A DNA stretch of 53,981 nucleotides from Condylostoma magnum (Eukaryota > Ciliophora > Heterotrichea > Heterotrichida > Condylostomatidae): NCBI GenBank assembly GCA_920105805.1, contig CAKKTI010000112.1, forward strand, positions 1 through 53,981, written 5' to 3'. How positions within the stretch are numbered: position 1 is the stretch's first letter; each line of letters starts with the position of its first letter. Below the pieces are notes generated by a model. That model was not told the DNA's origin, made no database searches, and saw only the letters and a list, made by a program, of their open reading frames with translations. Of this stretch, positions 11,834 through 23,846 are shown piece by piece. Both the position numbers and the translations under genes were made by a program.

Positions 11834-14800
11834 CTATGATTGGTTGAATTTAGGAGTAAGTTTAGACTTGCGGGATTTTGGGAATTTGCGTTCTAGGTCT
11901 TTATAGTTTTTCCTGATTTAAGTTAGTTGATCTGTTAGATGGACTAGTTGTTCAGAGAGTTGCTAGTTTCTGTAATATAAGCTCTAGTTGTTATCTTCTG
12001 ATTGCTTTTTAGCCTGTTCTGCAAAGTTTATTTGATCTTTTAATGCTTGGTTTATTTTCTCGAGTTATTCAAGCTTTTCTAGTTTTTAGTCGTTGTCTTA
12101 GAGAAGAGATTAGTGCTGTTTGGCCAGAAGAGATACTTGCTCTTGAAGATTTAAGGATGTTTGTTACAGTTATTGTAAAATGTGTCTGTAACTTTCAATT
12201 TGCTACTGCTTTTCTTAGTTGTCTTCTTCTAATTCACTTGTATATTTTTATAAGGCTTGCAATTAATTTACTGTCTTTTCGTATTTATCAATAGAATTTC
12301 TTACGTGTTCTTATTGAGTAGAAGTTTCAAAATGAGTTAATTGATTGCTGTGATCATCTTAAACATTTTTTAATATTTACTTTAGGTTTTATACTTCTTG
12401 CTACAAGGAATACAATTTCTGGCTGTCTTATTTACTATTAAAGCTCTATCTATCGATCAAGCTTTTTACTGATACTATATGGGCTCTTATATCATAAGTT
12501 TATACTAGTTCAGGGTATTTATACGAGAATTATAGCAGTCCTGATTTTAGCTTATTGCATAAATACGACTTTACCTTATCCCCTTTCTCATAATTATCCA
12601 TAGAAAGTAGCAGTGTATACAGTTAACTTTACTCATCATTTCTATAAAATATTTAAGACAGATTTGGTTTGTTCTTAGCCATAGGGATCTAAATCCCATT
12701 AAATGATACATTACTACATACAAAGTTTTTAGTTTTCTGCATTTAAAACCTTCTAGCAGCAATAACAACAATTACACATTTTCTGAATTTCTGGAATGGT
12801 AGGGATTCTTAATCATCCATTTTCCCGTCTATTGAGCTAGCAAAGTGTCTTAAGTCCTATATGTTATACTCTAAGGTGCCAATTCTATTTATAAGTAAAT
12901 TTTTCTGTTCTCTTAGCTCAGTTAGTCTTAGAATCATACCATAAAGACATCTTACTGTTTGCTCTAGATGAATTTTGTAGTTTTTCACATTGTTTCTTAA
13001 ATCTGTATTCTCTGAGCTTAGATTTGAATTTTCATTTGTTAGATTCATAAGCTGTTATTTAGCATCTTGATACTTTTATAGCACTTATTGAGATGTTTTT
13101 TCATTTTAATCTACCATTAATGTAAAATCTTATAACTATTTTCCCATTTCTTTAATTCTGTTATTATACTCACTTTAGTTTTACTCGTATAACTTTTTAT
13201 CTTATTCTCACTGCAGTTGCTATTAACTAGATTTCTTTTATAGCTCTCGATTATCTTTTATCTGCTATGCCAAGTTTTAAAGAGTTTATTGTACTAATTA
13301 AATAATAAATTAATTTGTATTATTCTGTACATCATACCCGTAGTTTATGAACTCTTATGCGATTTACTGGGCAAATTGGCTTACTTATGACTATTAAGAT
13401 TTAGTTTACTCTTAATTATCCCTTAGTAATTGAATTGTTTCATTTTTTTGCTATAATTCTTAGTATACAATGTCAAGTTCATTTTCTAGACTTTCCTTTT
13501 ACTATGAAAGCTCTTTATATTAGTCTTCTTGTTTTTGAATTTCAGCTGATACTACCTCTAATCTTTACTATAAAACACTTGAGCTTCCATCATGCTATTG
13601 TAATCGATTGCTTAAATTATCTATTGTTTCTTGCATTCCATTAACTCTTTTGATCATTTGCTTTTTTGTTTATACAATATGATACTAAAATTACTCTAAG
13701 ATGTCTTTAAATTCTTTGATATTCTCGTTTAGCTTTGGAATTTATGGAGTTTCCTATTTCAGATTGAGTAAATGAGCTATGAGATAATTTCCTATATTAT
13801 ATAGATATTTTTGAAGTACTTCTTTTATTTAATTATACTTTTTATTTGAGTCACTATGTTTATCCTCAATATTGCTTATTTCATCTTGTATTTCCCTTAA
13901 ATCACATACACTCTGATTTAACTTAGATTGTAAGTTTTCAATGTAAGAAACAGGGTCTTTACCCTTAGTTAATTACTCAACTCTGAATGCATTTGATTAT
14001 AATTAATCAACTTGTTCTTTAAGTTTTTAATTTATAGCTTTTTCTTTGTCTAATTACTAACTTGCATCTGTTATAAGCTTTTCACTTCTTTGTAATTCTT
14101 ATCTTAGTTTAGGAATAGATCCCATTTCAATTTAGCACTTATGCAGTGAATCTAACGCTTTCTCTAATTAAATTCTTAATCTTTCATTATCTTCCTCCAT
14201 AGCCAAGATCAGCTATTCCTTGTCTCTTAAATCAATTGATTATTTTTCTATTTGATCTTAATTCTACTATGAAATCTCTTAAAATTTTTGAATTTTCTCT
14301 ACGAATTTTCTATTGTCATGAGTTAATTGAGTTGCTGATTACTCATATTCCTAAAATGAACTTTAAAAATCTCTTAACTCCTAATCTTTCTGATTAACTT
14401 CTTCTATTAACTATTGATTATAACTTTTAACACTATCATAATTTAGCTTTAATTCTTCATAATCCGATTCAACTTATTGAAGCTTTGGCTTTAAGGTGCT
14501 TTCAAACTAGTATATTTATTTTTTTCTATCTCCAATTTCTTTCTCAAGTACATTTACTTTGTCTTGCATTAGCTTTAGTTAGGATTTTAGGTTATTATTT
14601 TATTCCTTGAAACAATTGAGCTCATTTATTTCGCGCCTTAGTACAGAATTTTCTAAGTCTTTGTCTTTTAGTTGTCTAGATAATTTAAGCATTTTTTAAT
14701 ATTGTCCTTAGATTGCATTCATATCATTGTTTCTTATTGACATATCTCCTTTTGAATCAAGTGCTGCCAGTCAAGAATAATCCATTTTATAATTTGTCAT
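11834..14800 (-). CDS. Long coiled-coil protein, about 988 aa
   Basis: The frame runs from ATG 14800 (MTNYKMDYSWLAALDSKGD) to TAG 11836-11834; an alternative TAA stop is at 11821-11819. From about residue 35 almost the whole chain is heptad-rich K/E/Q/L sequence typical of parallel coiled coils (for example LKDKDLENSVLRREINELN). There are interruptions near residues 330-345 and around residue 660, where a less helical, aromatic-containing segment lies. The last 30 residues are basic (RKFPKSRKSKLTPKF). Such proteins scaffold basal bodies, cilia or the cortex in ciliates; nothing visible assigns a specific role. TAA/TAG Gln codons are extremely frequent. Convergent with the TPR gene; divergent from the RING gene across the assembly gap. 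Confidence 0.8.
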
Positions 14801-14839
14801 ACCTTTACTGTGCTTTGTGTATCAGAATGCATGTAGAGC

Positions 14840-14938
14840 TAATTTGTCTTTAGTAACAGACTCTAAAACTTATGGCAATCCTACTAGCAATGTAAAGATA
14901 ATTAATACATAACATTACAAATAATTAACACACAAACC
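14840..14938 (+). repeat. 99-bp direct repeat, left copy at assembly gap
   Basis: The 99 bases immediately left of the N block are identical to the 99 bases immediately right of it (15039-15137). This looks like one genomic sequence present at the ends of two contigs that were joined without merging the overlap, rather than a biological duplication. Confidence 0.95.
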
Positions 14939-15038
14939 NNNNNNNNNNNNNNNNNNNNNNNNNNNNNNNNNNNNNNNNNNNNNNNNNNNNNNNNNNNNNN
15001 NNNNNNNNNNNNNNNNNNNNNNNNNNNNNNNNNNNNNN
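14939..15038. other. Assembly gap, exactly 100 N
   Basis: A run of exactly 100 N, a conventional placeholder for a gap of unknown size. Identical 99-bp flanks suggest the true gap is zero or negative. The real spacer between the start codons at 14800 and 15165 would then be about 165 bp. Confidence 0.95.
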
Positions 15039-15137
15039 TAATTTGTCTTTAGTAACAGACTCTAAAACTTATGGCAATCCTACTAGCAATGTAAAGATAA
15101 TTAATACATAACATTACAAATAATTAACACACAAACC
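15039..15137 (+). repeat. 99-bp direct repeat, right copy at assembly gap
   Basis: Identical to 14840-14938. It continues without interruption into the 5' flank of the RING-finger gene at 15165. Confidence 0.95.
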
Positions 15138-15164
15138 TTAACTAACTTTTCAGAATATTTTAAT

Positions 15165-16037
15165 ATGGGAGCAGGTTCTAGTTCAAGACCACGAAGACGC
15201 CATCACGAGGGCCACAGATAGCAGAGACGTAATCTAAATGGATAACATAACCAAGCAATATTAAACATGATGCAATCTCCTCAAATAGTAATGTTATAAC
15301 TTCCCCATACTAGATCTACTCAATAATCTTCAGTAGCTGTTACCTAAAGTGAATAATTAAAGTTGAATGTGCATATTAAGAAAGATACTATCAAGCTATT
15401 ACCCTCACCTAGAAACCCGTAAATTTACAACTTAGAATTCACATACGATACCTTATTTTAATGTATTATAACTGTGTACTTATTCTCGCATTTAGTGGTT
15501 GATGATAAACTATTCATTCAATAGTAACCTTTACTCAGCATTTCTCCAAAATTAGACTAATATCCTCCCTAAAGCTTTAAATTAAACGAGGGTATGGGAT
15601 AAGTATTTCCTAAAGAATAAATTTAACTAGATCTGAGATAAATCAGATAAAGTAATCTAAATCATGATTTAATTCGTAATTATTATCCAATAATCATAGA
15701 GATTTGCCAACTCTCAGATACTCCTTAGCCAACAGAATACACTTTAAGTGAAATTAAAGAAGATAGAACAGTCAAAGTTGTTTTCCAAAAGCTTAATATG
15801 GGGCTAAAAACATATGACTTAAACTCAATCTATGGGGAACTAGGGAAAGGAGAAGATAGTACCTTAGAAAGTTAACCTGAGTGTATAATTTGCATGTCGG
15901 AAGTACCAACTCATGCAGTCTTACCGTGCAGACATCTATGCTTATGTGATACTTGCACAGATACTATGCGAAGATCAAGGTAAAACTCATGTCCGTTGTG
16001 TAGAGGAGATGTGAAGAAGTTTTTAAAAGTTAATTAG
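15165..16037 (+). CDS. MGRN1/RNF157-like RING E3 ubiquitin ligase
   Basis: About 290 residues. The N-terminus MGAGSSSRPRRRH is a good N-myristoylation signal followed by a basic patch, as in MGRN1 and plant LOG2-like ligases, pointing to membrane attachment. A beta-rich substrate domain (residues about 70-215) includes PSPRNPQIYNLEFTYD and LNMGLKTYDLNSIYGE, typical of the family. The C-terminal C3HC4 RING begins at Cys240 (CIICMSEVPTHAVLPCRHLC, then CDTCTDTMR and CPLCRGDV). All zinc ligands are present, so it should be an active ligase. The stop is TAG-TAA at 16035-16040, just past the RING; reading through would add over 100 residues before any TGA. Confidence 0.85.
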
Positions 16038-16136
16038 TAATTGTTTAAGCAATATTTATTGTTAATTTGGTATATTTAAGTATATCAATAACTCTAAAAC
16101 AGTAAAATCAGTTTTAAATTTTGTTGGGATAGTATA

Positions 16137-16526
16137 TTAATAAGCAATATTTTCCTTGTTCTTGCTTCCCTTTTAGTCATATCTTACTTATGGCAGCACT
16201 ACTTTTCTAACTATCTTTTTAGCTTTCATTTATCTAACCTTTTACTAAAGCAACGGAATTTAGTTTTCTGCTGCTTGTTGATATTTGCATAAATGCCTTT
16301 TTATATATAATAACGATGCAGTCCTAGATACTTTATAGTCTAGAAGTTCTTAATTGTGAGCTGATTGCTATAGCTTATCTTCTTTTATCATACTTTAGCG
16401 AGTAGTTCAAGTAAAAGCTGAATGAGTTCTATATTTTATAAGCGGATTTTATGAGGAGTGATATGTCTTTTATACTACAACTCCTTAATAATTTCTTTTA
16501 TTAATTTTTAATAGTAAAGCATTCAT
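16137..16526 (-). CDS. Unrecognised basic protein, about 129 aa
   Basis: Minus-strand frame from ATG 16526 to TAA 16139-16137. It is basic and Gln-rich without obvious membrane segments (KEDKLQQSAHNQELLDYKVS, QMKAKKIVRKVVLPQ). Its composition looks coding, but no family is recognised. Its ATG overlaps the TGA of the upstream minus-strand frame as ATGA. It converges on the RING gene with about 100 bp between. Gene status and start are both uncertain. Confidence 0.4.
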
Positions 16527-16918
16527 TTAAATTTGTATTTAAGTATGTCGAAAACAATGTCAATTAGTATAAGTTTGTAACTACTTACAAAATATTATCA
16601 GTCTATGCTTTTAGAAGGTATAGTGTATTTATTTGAAATTTATTTAAATCTTTGTAAATATTGTAAAGAACATAAAAATATAGATGCTCTCATGGTTTAA
16701 GATTAATATATTTGTTAATTGTCTTAGTTATATAAAGAAGTTATCAAATTTTATAATGTTCGCAATATAAAATTAATTATTATAATTTATAGTTACTTGA
16801 AAGACTAATAGTATTAGAATTATTTTGTTTAACCATTCTTTTATTTTGAATATTTATTTATGAAATTATTTTCTGTAGCTTTATGATAATCTAATACTTG
16901 CTATAGATCAAAATTCAT
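16523..16918 (-). CDS. Unrecognised protein, about 131 aa
   Basis: Minus-strand frame from ATG 16918 (MNFDLQQVLDYHKATENN) to TGA 16525-16523. It is rich in Q, N, Y and K, with a hydrophobic C-terminal third (SSYKLILIDIVFDILKYK). No family is recognised. Its TGA overlaps the next ATG by the sequence ATGA, an arrangement unusual for a ciliate. That raises the possibility that one of the two frames is not a gene or that they form one transcript. Confidence 0.35.
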
Positions 16919-17496
16919 AATAATTGTAGAAAAAATGTATATTAAAGAGTAATATAAAGTTTTTTTTAATAATTAATACATAAGTCAAATATCCTATTAA
17001 ATCTTTAATGCAATTAGCAATATTATTACTTTTATATAGATAACTACTAAAAATTAATATCTAGTAAAGTAATAATAATGTGTCTTTTACATCTTAATGA
17101 TAAGCTTATTAATATAATACCCTATAAATCCTATAAAAAATAAACAACTAATTATATAGCATTTCTTTACAATATTAAAATCAAACTAATCAATAATTCC
17201 TAAATATCAAATAGCACTAGTACAAATTATCTTGGAATGGGAAAAGAAACTTCCAGATCGCTCTTAATTTGTCCAGAGAAGAGCATAAGATTATCTGCAT
17301 CAATATATCTCTAAGAGAAAATAAGATAAATGTAAGAAATTATATACTTATAATACAATGGTTAATAAGCATCAGCAGCAAAATTAAAACATATTCCATA
17401 GAAAAACCCTAAATTGGCTTACTACTCATAGATTTTTAGGTGGAATAGTTAAGACTATTGTAATTACATGTTTTACTGCTGAAAATTTATATAAAC
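16919..17496. other. AT-rich stretch with no confident gene
   Basis: About 580 bp, very AT-rich, with runs such as a T8 tract near 16960. All frames are largely free of TGA, and several give weakly protein-like readings on both strands, including frames from ATG 17078 and ATG 17237. None stands out and no known family, RNA gene or repeat is seen. A longer gene ending at 17862 could extend back into this stretch, but no in-frame ATG exists before 17497. Confidence 0.5.
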
Positions 17497-17862
17497 ATGA
17501 GACAATACCAAAATAAACTGAGCTGTCAGGACAATTAATAATAAAATAGGCTGATTACTTACAAGGATTAAAGGAGTATACTGTCTTTAGTTCATGAGTA
17601 AATATTCGCTATTAAGGAAAATAATTATTAAAAGTAGTAAATAGATAAAGCCCCAGGAAAACTTTCACCTGAAATGATAGATAGACAGTAGGTTAGTATT
17701 AGAAAATAGCCACCTGTAGAAAAATACGCGCAGGAAGATAATTTAAAATTCTGATCGTTATCAAGAGCCAGTAATAGACCAATAAATCTAAAAAATGAGA
17801 AAAGTTATAGGAGAGGGTCATGAAAGCAGAAAGAAGTAGGAAAAAATTATGTTATTAAATAA
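17497..17862 (+). CDS. Unrecognised small protein, about 121 aa
   Basis: Plus-strand frame from ATG 17497 (MRQYQNKLSCQDNQQQN) to TAA 17860-17862, followed by another TAA. The C-terminal half is charged and Pro-containing (KAPGKLSPEMIDRQQVSIRK, EKYAQEDNLKFWSLSRASN), which looks coding and probably disordered. No family is recognised. It ends 37 bp before the signal-peptide ATG of the giant surface protein. Other plus frames here are also open. Confidence 0.4.
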
Positions 17863-17899
17863 TCCTAAATAACTCTCCTATTTTACTAATATAAATAAA

Positions 17900-20800
17900 A
17901 TGGTAAACTGTCTTTCCTTCCTTTTAATTATTGTCTTAGGGTAGATGAGATATTAAATAATCCATCCCTTAAATCCCGTATACTTTTTCGACGATAATGG
18001 CTCCCAGCTATACAACAATGTTTAAATAGACCTAGACTCAGAATTTTATTACGAGTAGAAAATTTTTGAGGATTTTAGTATATCGTTCTGGATTTATCCA
18101 TACTAAACTTAACTTCAGAAAGTTTTGAAACTAGTAGATAGCGGTTAAAAAGTACTCGAGCTATCGATAGATCTAGACAATCAGACACTGACTTAAATAA
18201 CTAATCATACATCATAAGCATTGACCATGGTAAATTTTATATAGAATTAGCTTAAAGAGTGAAGTTTTATTCTTATTTCAGTTAAAAACAGTATCTAAGA
18301 AATTAGTATTTTTTTAGGATAATCTTAACAAAATTCATATCATGCTGCTATTTATCCAGATAGTAGTATTATTATATAGGGAATTTAGTTGATCCTAGCT
18401 GAAAGTTTCGAAGGTATCATGATGGACTTAATTTTCCACAACGATGAAACATTTAACGAGGCTCCATCTGAAACAGAGCTATAATCAAGAAATACTTGTG
18501 ACTCCAGTAAAACTTTAATTTCTCCAATATGTGGGGGATATTTTCCAATTTCATATAGATCCTTCAACTCACCAAACTACGGTTATTAATCAAACAGTAA
18601 ATAATTCCAAAATATATTTACTGACAACCAAGTGCATCTATTTACTGATAAAACTGTATAATTTACCTCCTAGTATAAATTAGACTGCTAATTTACAAGT
18701 ACACCGCTAATACCATGTGATCCTGCGTGTGACCCTAATATCGATATCACCTGTACACCATGTAACGATATATGCATTTTGTGCAATAATTGTGATCATG
18801 AATGTGATCCTTTAGATTTGAGCTGTACTGTATGCATACCTATGTGCGATGAGAGCTGCGATTTGGAGATTGCTGGAGATTGTAATCCCTGCGATTTGCC
18901 GTGCGATGAGAACTGCAATTTGTTGGTTGATGGAAATTGCAACCCCTGTGATTTGCCTTGTGATGAGAATTGTGATTAAACAATCGATCCAAACTGCAAC
19001 CCCTGTGATTTGCCTTGTGATGAGAATTGCGATTAAACAATCGATCCAAACTGCAACCCCTGTGATTTGCCTTGTGATGAGAGTTGCGATTAAACGATCA
19101 ATCCAAACTGCAACCCCTGTGATTTGCCTTGTGATGAGAGTTGCGATTAAACGATCAATCCAAACTGCAACCCCTGTGATTTGCCTTGTGACGAGAATTG
19201 TGATTAATTGAACAATCCGGGTTGTACTCCCTGTGACTCGGTCTGTGATGAGAATTGTGAGTTATTGGTTGATGGTAATTGCAATGCCTGTGATATGCCG
19301 TGCGATGAGAATTGCGATTTGCTGATTGATAGTAATTGCAATGCCTGTGATATACCGTGCGATGAGAATTGCGATTTGTTGATTGATAGTAATTGCAATG
19401 CCTGTGATATACCGTGCGATGAAAATTGCGATTTGTTGATTGATGGTAATTGCAACGCCTGTGATATGCCGTGTGATGAGAATTGCGATTTGTTGATTGA
19501 TGGTAATTGCAATGCCTGTGATATACCGTGCGATGAGAACTGCGATTTGTTGATTGATGGTAATTGCAATGCTTGTGATATGCCGTGCGATGAGAATTGC
19601 AATCAGTCGATTGATCCAACATGCAATCCCTGCGATTATATATGCACTGAAAACTGCGATCAGTCGATTGATCCAACATGCAACCCCTGTGATTATATGT
19701 GTGATCTTTCATGCGATCTTCCTACTGTTGATTGCCCTACTGTAGAAATAAACAGTTCACTAAATAATAGCTTTTAATTAGGTTTTATTACGGACTGTTC
19801 AAGCTAATTTAAAGGAGATAATTGTTATAATTATATGACATGCGCAAATGATGCAATGATTTAGATGGTATAGTAAGATTGATACTATATTGGATTTGGA
19901 GCTGATATTAAAAACGGTAAAACTTACTTGAGAAACTAAAATGCAGATGTTTTCTTTAATGAGTCATCCATCAATGATTTGTGGTGTAGTTCACCTTACG
20001 AAGAAGCTGCATATTGAATAGAAATTTTAGATACTACTTCTTTGCTATTTGATACTAGAATTTACAATAGGTTTTTAAGTTAAACAGAACTAGATGCTAT
20101 TTAGGGATACGAACATATCATCCCAAATGCTATCATAGATTCTGACTACACAATAACTGACTGTGTGGATGGATACATGCTATTCTTTGGACAGTGTATG
20201 CCATGCTATGAGAATTGCGAAACTTGCTCTTAAAGATCCTATAAAGAATGTGATACCTGCATTACCGATTTCTACAAGTAAAGCACAATCAACATTTGTC
20301 TTAAAAATTGCTAATGGTGGGAGAATGTTATTGTATCAGGGACATGCAGTGGAAGTTATTATCCTTTAATTTTTGAGTTTTATGAGAAGAAAAGTGGATT
20401 TATTTAAAGCTAAGATTTCTATGTATATTTTGGAGATCCTACATTTTATGGCGATCAGTATGAACCGTAGTACATTCCAGCAATGGGCTATGAGTTTGAT
20501 TAAGATTAGTACATGGTTATATAGGATGAAAATGGCAATAATCCTAGTATGCCTATAGAATTCAAGATTTAAATTTGGGTTAAGTACGAATCAGGGTAAA
20601 ATCTATTTATTATTAAAAAAGGTGTTGAGAATTTGCTTAGCCTTAAAATTAACAAAAATGCCAACTCATCTATTACTTTTAGTTTCCTGACAGAAAATAT
20701 ATACGAAGAAAATTTATAATTATTTGCAAATTATTCAAACCAGACCTATAGTGATTGGATGATGATCTAAATATCATCGTCTTTCACTGATGAAATATTA

Positions 20801-23707
20801 AAGCTAGAAATAAACAATAGCTTAATAGAAACTCTAGATTCCCCAGAACTTTTAATAGATTTTGAGCAGTCTACTCACTATATATCAGATCCAAGTTTAC
20901 AAAGTGAGATGTAATTCAAAGGTATTGTATACTCCATAACATACAGAAGATACTCTGATATTGCATCTTCAGTTCAGCCTAATCAAAGCTGCTTGGAATG
21001 TATAAGCTGTGATATAAGTCAAAGCACATGCAGCCCATAATGTGACAGTGTTGATGCGTCATGTTAGGGCTGCTTGCTGACTAATAATCTCTGTTATGAA
21101 TACCACTGTTCCAATATCGAAGGTTTTAGCAGTAATTGATAGATTTAAATCTAATAACTACCAGAACATATATTAACAGATGTTATAGACTAATGTGTTG
21201 AGAAATGCGGAGATGGTGTTTTTATGGGCTAATGGCAATGCGATGATGGTAATCTAACTGATGGTGATGGATGTGATTAATATTGTCGTATTGAGCATGA
21301 TGCCTCATGCTCAAATGAGATAGGTTAAAAATCTGAGTGCTAAATTGGTGTGAGTTAAAAGCCTTTTAGTTATTATGTTGGTAAAATTTAAGATTATTAC
21401 GAGATCATTGTGCAGTTTAAGAATGATATAGAATATGAAGGAAGTATTGCTGGATTGTTTGATATTTGGATTGATAGAATTACAGATTTCGAGTGAAGCT
21501 TTGAACTACCAAATAAATATAATAAGGCTACTATTAAGCTGTAACTTGATGAAATACCATTAGATACTTATACTGCTTATATATAAGTAAATCCAATAGA
21601 TACAATAACTAATTTAACGAATGTTTAAGTCATTAATACATTACTGATATAAACAATTGATTTAAAGTGCTTATAATATGAGGAAACATGCAAAGAATGC
21701 ATACCTTCCTTCACATTAGTTGATAATGATTGTTTGTGTATAGGGGATAGTTTAGTTGGAGACTTAAATGAGTGCACTTCCTGTGGAGAAAATTACGTAT
21801 TATAAGGTGAAATGTGTAGCTGCCCGAGGGGCTACTATATTGATTAAGAAGATAACTGTAACTAATGCTAAGAATTCTGTAAAGATTGTATTATTATAAA
21901 CTAATACTTAGAATGTACTAATTGCTCTGATTAAAGCTTTCTTATAAATGGGAAATGCTTTTTATGTGAATAAATATAAGGATTTGGCTTAAATTGAATT
22001 GTCTAAATCGAGGAACTTGAAAGTTATATTCTAGGCAATGTTGCTCAATAATGCTAAGAAATATGCGGGGATGAGCATTTCTTTAATCAGTATGAGTGCG
22101 AAGACGGGAATGTAATTAACGGGGATGGATGCAGTGCTAATTGTAAAACTGAATCAGGGTTTAAATGTAATAGAAATGGGTGTTCTAATGTGGAAATTGA
22201 AACTGAAATTAAGTATATTGGAGTTGACACAACTAAATATACAATAGAAATTAATTTCAATAAAGAACTACAAATACCAGCTTAATTTACAAAGAAAATC
22301 TAAGTTATAATAAGAGGTAGTAATGCTTCAGTCAGTGCATCTATTGAGGATAATCCTGCTGATTAAATAGTGTTAGAGGTTTCTCCATCTTTCAATGTCA
22401 ATGCAAATGATCAAGCATAGATTATCTTTTATTAGAAGTTGGAAGATGACTTTGGATTTTAAACTGAGTAGATATTTTATTGCACTATTGAGTAAACTTT
22501 TATACCAGGATAGAGTGAAGGGTTAGAATAAGCAGGGTAAGCATCCCAAGGTTCAGCTGGAGCTTCAATTGGAGTATCTTTTATATTTTCACTTATGGGA
22601 TACAATGTCGATTTTAATTCTATTTGAAGATCTGTAGAAAGTATGCAATTTACTTACTTTTTGCTATTTTTAAATGTACAATACTCATAAGAGTTAATCA
22701 GTTTTATGCAGTCCTGAGATATTGCTAATTTCAACTCTGTACCAAATTTAATAGCTGATTTTATATAGTTTGATGATGAGTATTATTACAATGATTAATT
22801 TAAGGAATTAGATATTAATTGTAATGTTGTACAAAATATTGGACAAATTTTGATGGTAGTTTTAATTGCCTTCATTATAAAATGTCTATTAAATTTATGT
22901 AGATGCTTGAAAGGTAAGTCTCTATTTGATAAACTATTCTATTTCTTAAACTATAAGTTCTTTATAAGGCTAGGAATCAGCTTATTTTTGCCTATCTACA
23001 TAGCTATATTACTACAATTTGAGGATTTATAGTATAGAGATTATAAAAGTATAATTTAATACATTGGGCTTATAGTTTCCCTGTTGATGTTGATTACATT
23101 AATTGTACTTATAATGATTCTATTAATCAAAAATTACAAGAAATAAAATGTAAATGAACTGTTATTCAATGAACTTTGGAGTGGATTTAAAACGAATAGC
23201 TTATTAAAGAAGTATTTTGTACTTATAAACTTATTAAAAAAGATAATTGTAGCAAATATTATAGTGCATGGATATTTTGATCAGTTGAAATAGATAAATT
23301 TACTTGTATTGGCTTAAATATGGTATGTAATTGCTATCATTATTTTCAAGCCTTTTGAAAAAAGAATTATGGGATAGCTGCTTACGTTAATATAAGAAAT
23401 CGCTTTCTTATTTGCTTGTATAATTATATATGGCTTAATAAATGCTTCAATTGAAGACATTGACTTTTTTAGTTGGTACATACTATGGTTCTTATATTTC
23501 GCAATTCTTTTGCAGATGGTAGCTCTTTATATAACTTCAATTATTCAAGGAGTAGTGGTTTTAAAGAATAAATGCTGTAAAAAGAAAAATACAGACTTTA
23601 TTAATGTATTACCAGGCAATATGCCAGATTTAAATATTGAAAAGAATCTTAAACTACAATAAGATGGAGTATGTAGACCCTATTCTTCTATACAATACTT
23701 TGATTAG
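17900..23707 (+). CDS. Giant cysteine-rich surface protein with 19-residue repeats, DUF4215 units and multi-pass C-terminus
   Basis: About 1935 residues, starting with a signal peptide (MVNCLSFLLIIVLGQ). Residues about 20-260 form a LamG-like beta domain. Residues about 309-611 are a 16-unit, 19-residue Cys-rich repeat array (listed separately). A second LamG-like part, furin-like CxxC clusters and two DUF4215 units follow (CGDGVFMGQWQCDDGN near residue 1103, CGDEHFFNQYECEDGN near 1388). From about residue 1645 to 1890 there are several membrane helices (ILMVVLIAFIIKCLLNL, GLIVSLLMLITLIVLIMI). It shares the order of domains with the protein at 1413. Function is unknown; a large extracellular domain anchored in the cell membrane is the supported statement. 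The stop is taken as TAG-TAA at 23705-23710. Confidence 0.85.
18824..19732 (+). repeat. In-frame 57-bp tandem repeat array, 16 units
   Basis: Sixteen units of 19 codons (the last one codon short) fill 909 bp exactly. Each unit has four cysteines spaced C-x2-C-x3-C-x3-C-x7. Two homogenised subfamilies are visible: CNPCDLPCDENCDQTIDPN (units 2-7) and CNACDMPCDENCDLLIDGN (units 9-13), with mixed units at the junctions. Neighbouring units are nearly identical at the DNA level, implying recent expansion by unequal exchange. In the first subfamily the Gln of CDQTI is encoded by TAA; the last units use CAG. Confidence 0.95.
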
Positions 23708-23846
23708 TAAATTATCTTAAAATTATATTTGGGTTTGTATTTTAGTAATTAATTATGTAAGTATTCTAATGTTTTCCATTTTAAATAGAAGTTATCAGTA
23801 TAGTTTACGCTTCATATTAGGTTGATAAATTCTATGAATTGTTTAC

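Noticed and set aside
14840-15137. Element with terminal direct repeats around the N block
   Set aside because: Flanks are exactly identical, the gap is a placeholder of exactly 100 N, and nothing element-like is present; an unmerged contig overlap explains it.
18840-19712. Several long ORFs on both strands within the Cys repeat (for example 19155-19712 minus)
   Set aside because: They are other-frame images of the 57-bp repeat; only the frame continuous with the signal peptide and membrane region is real.
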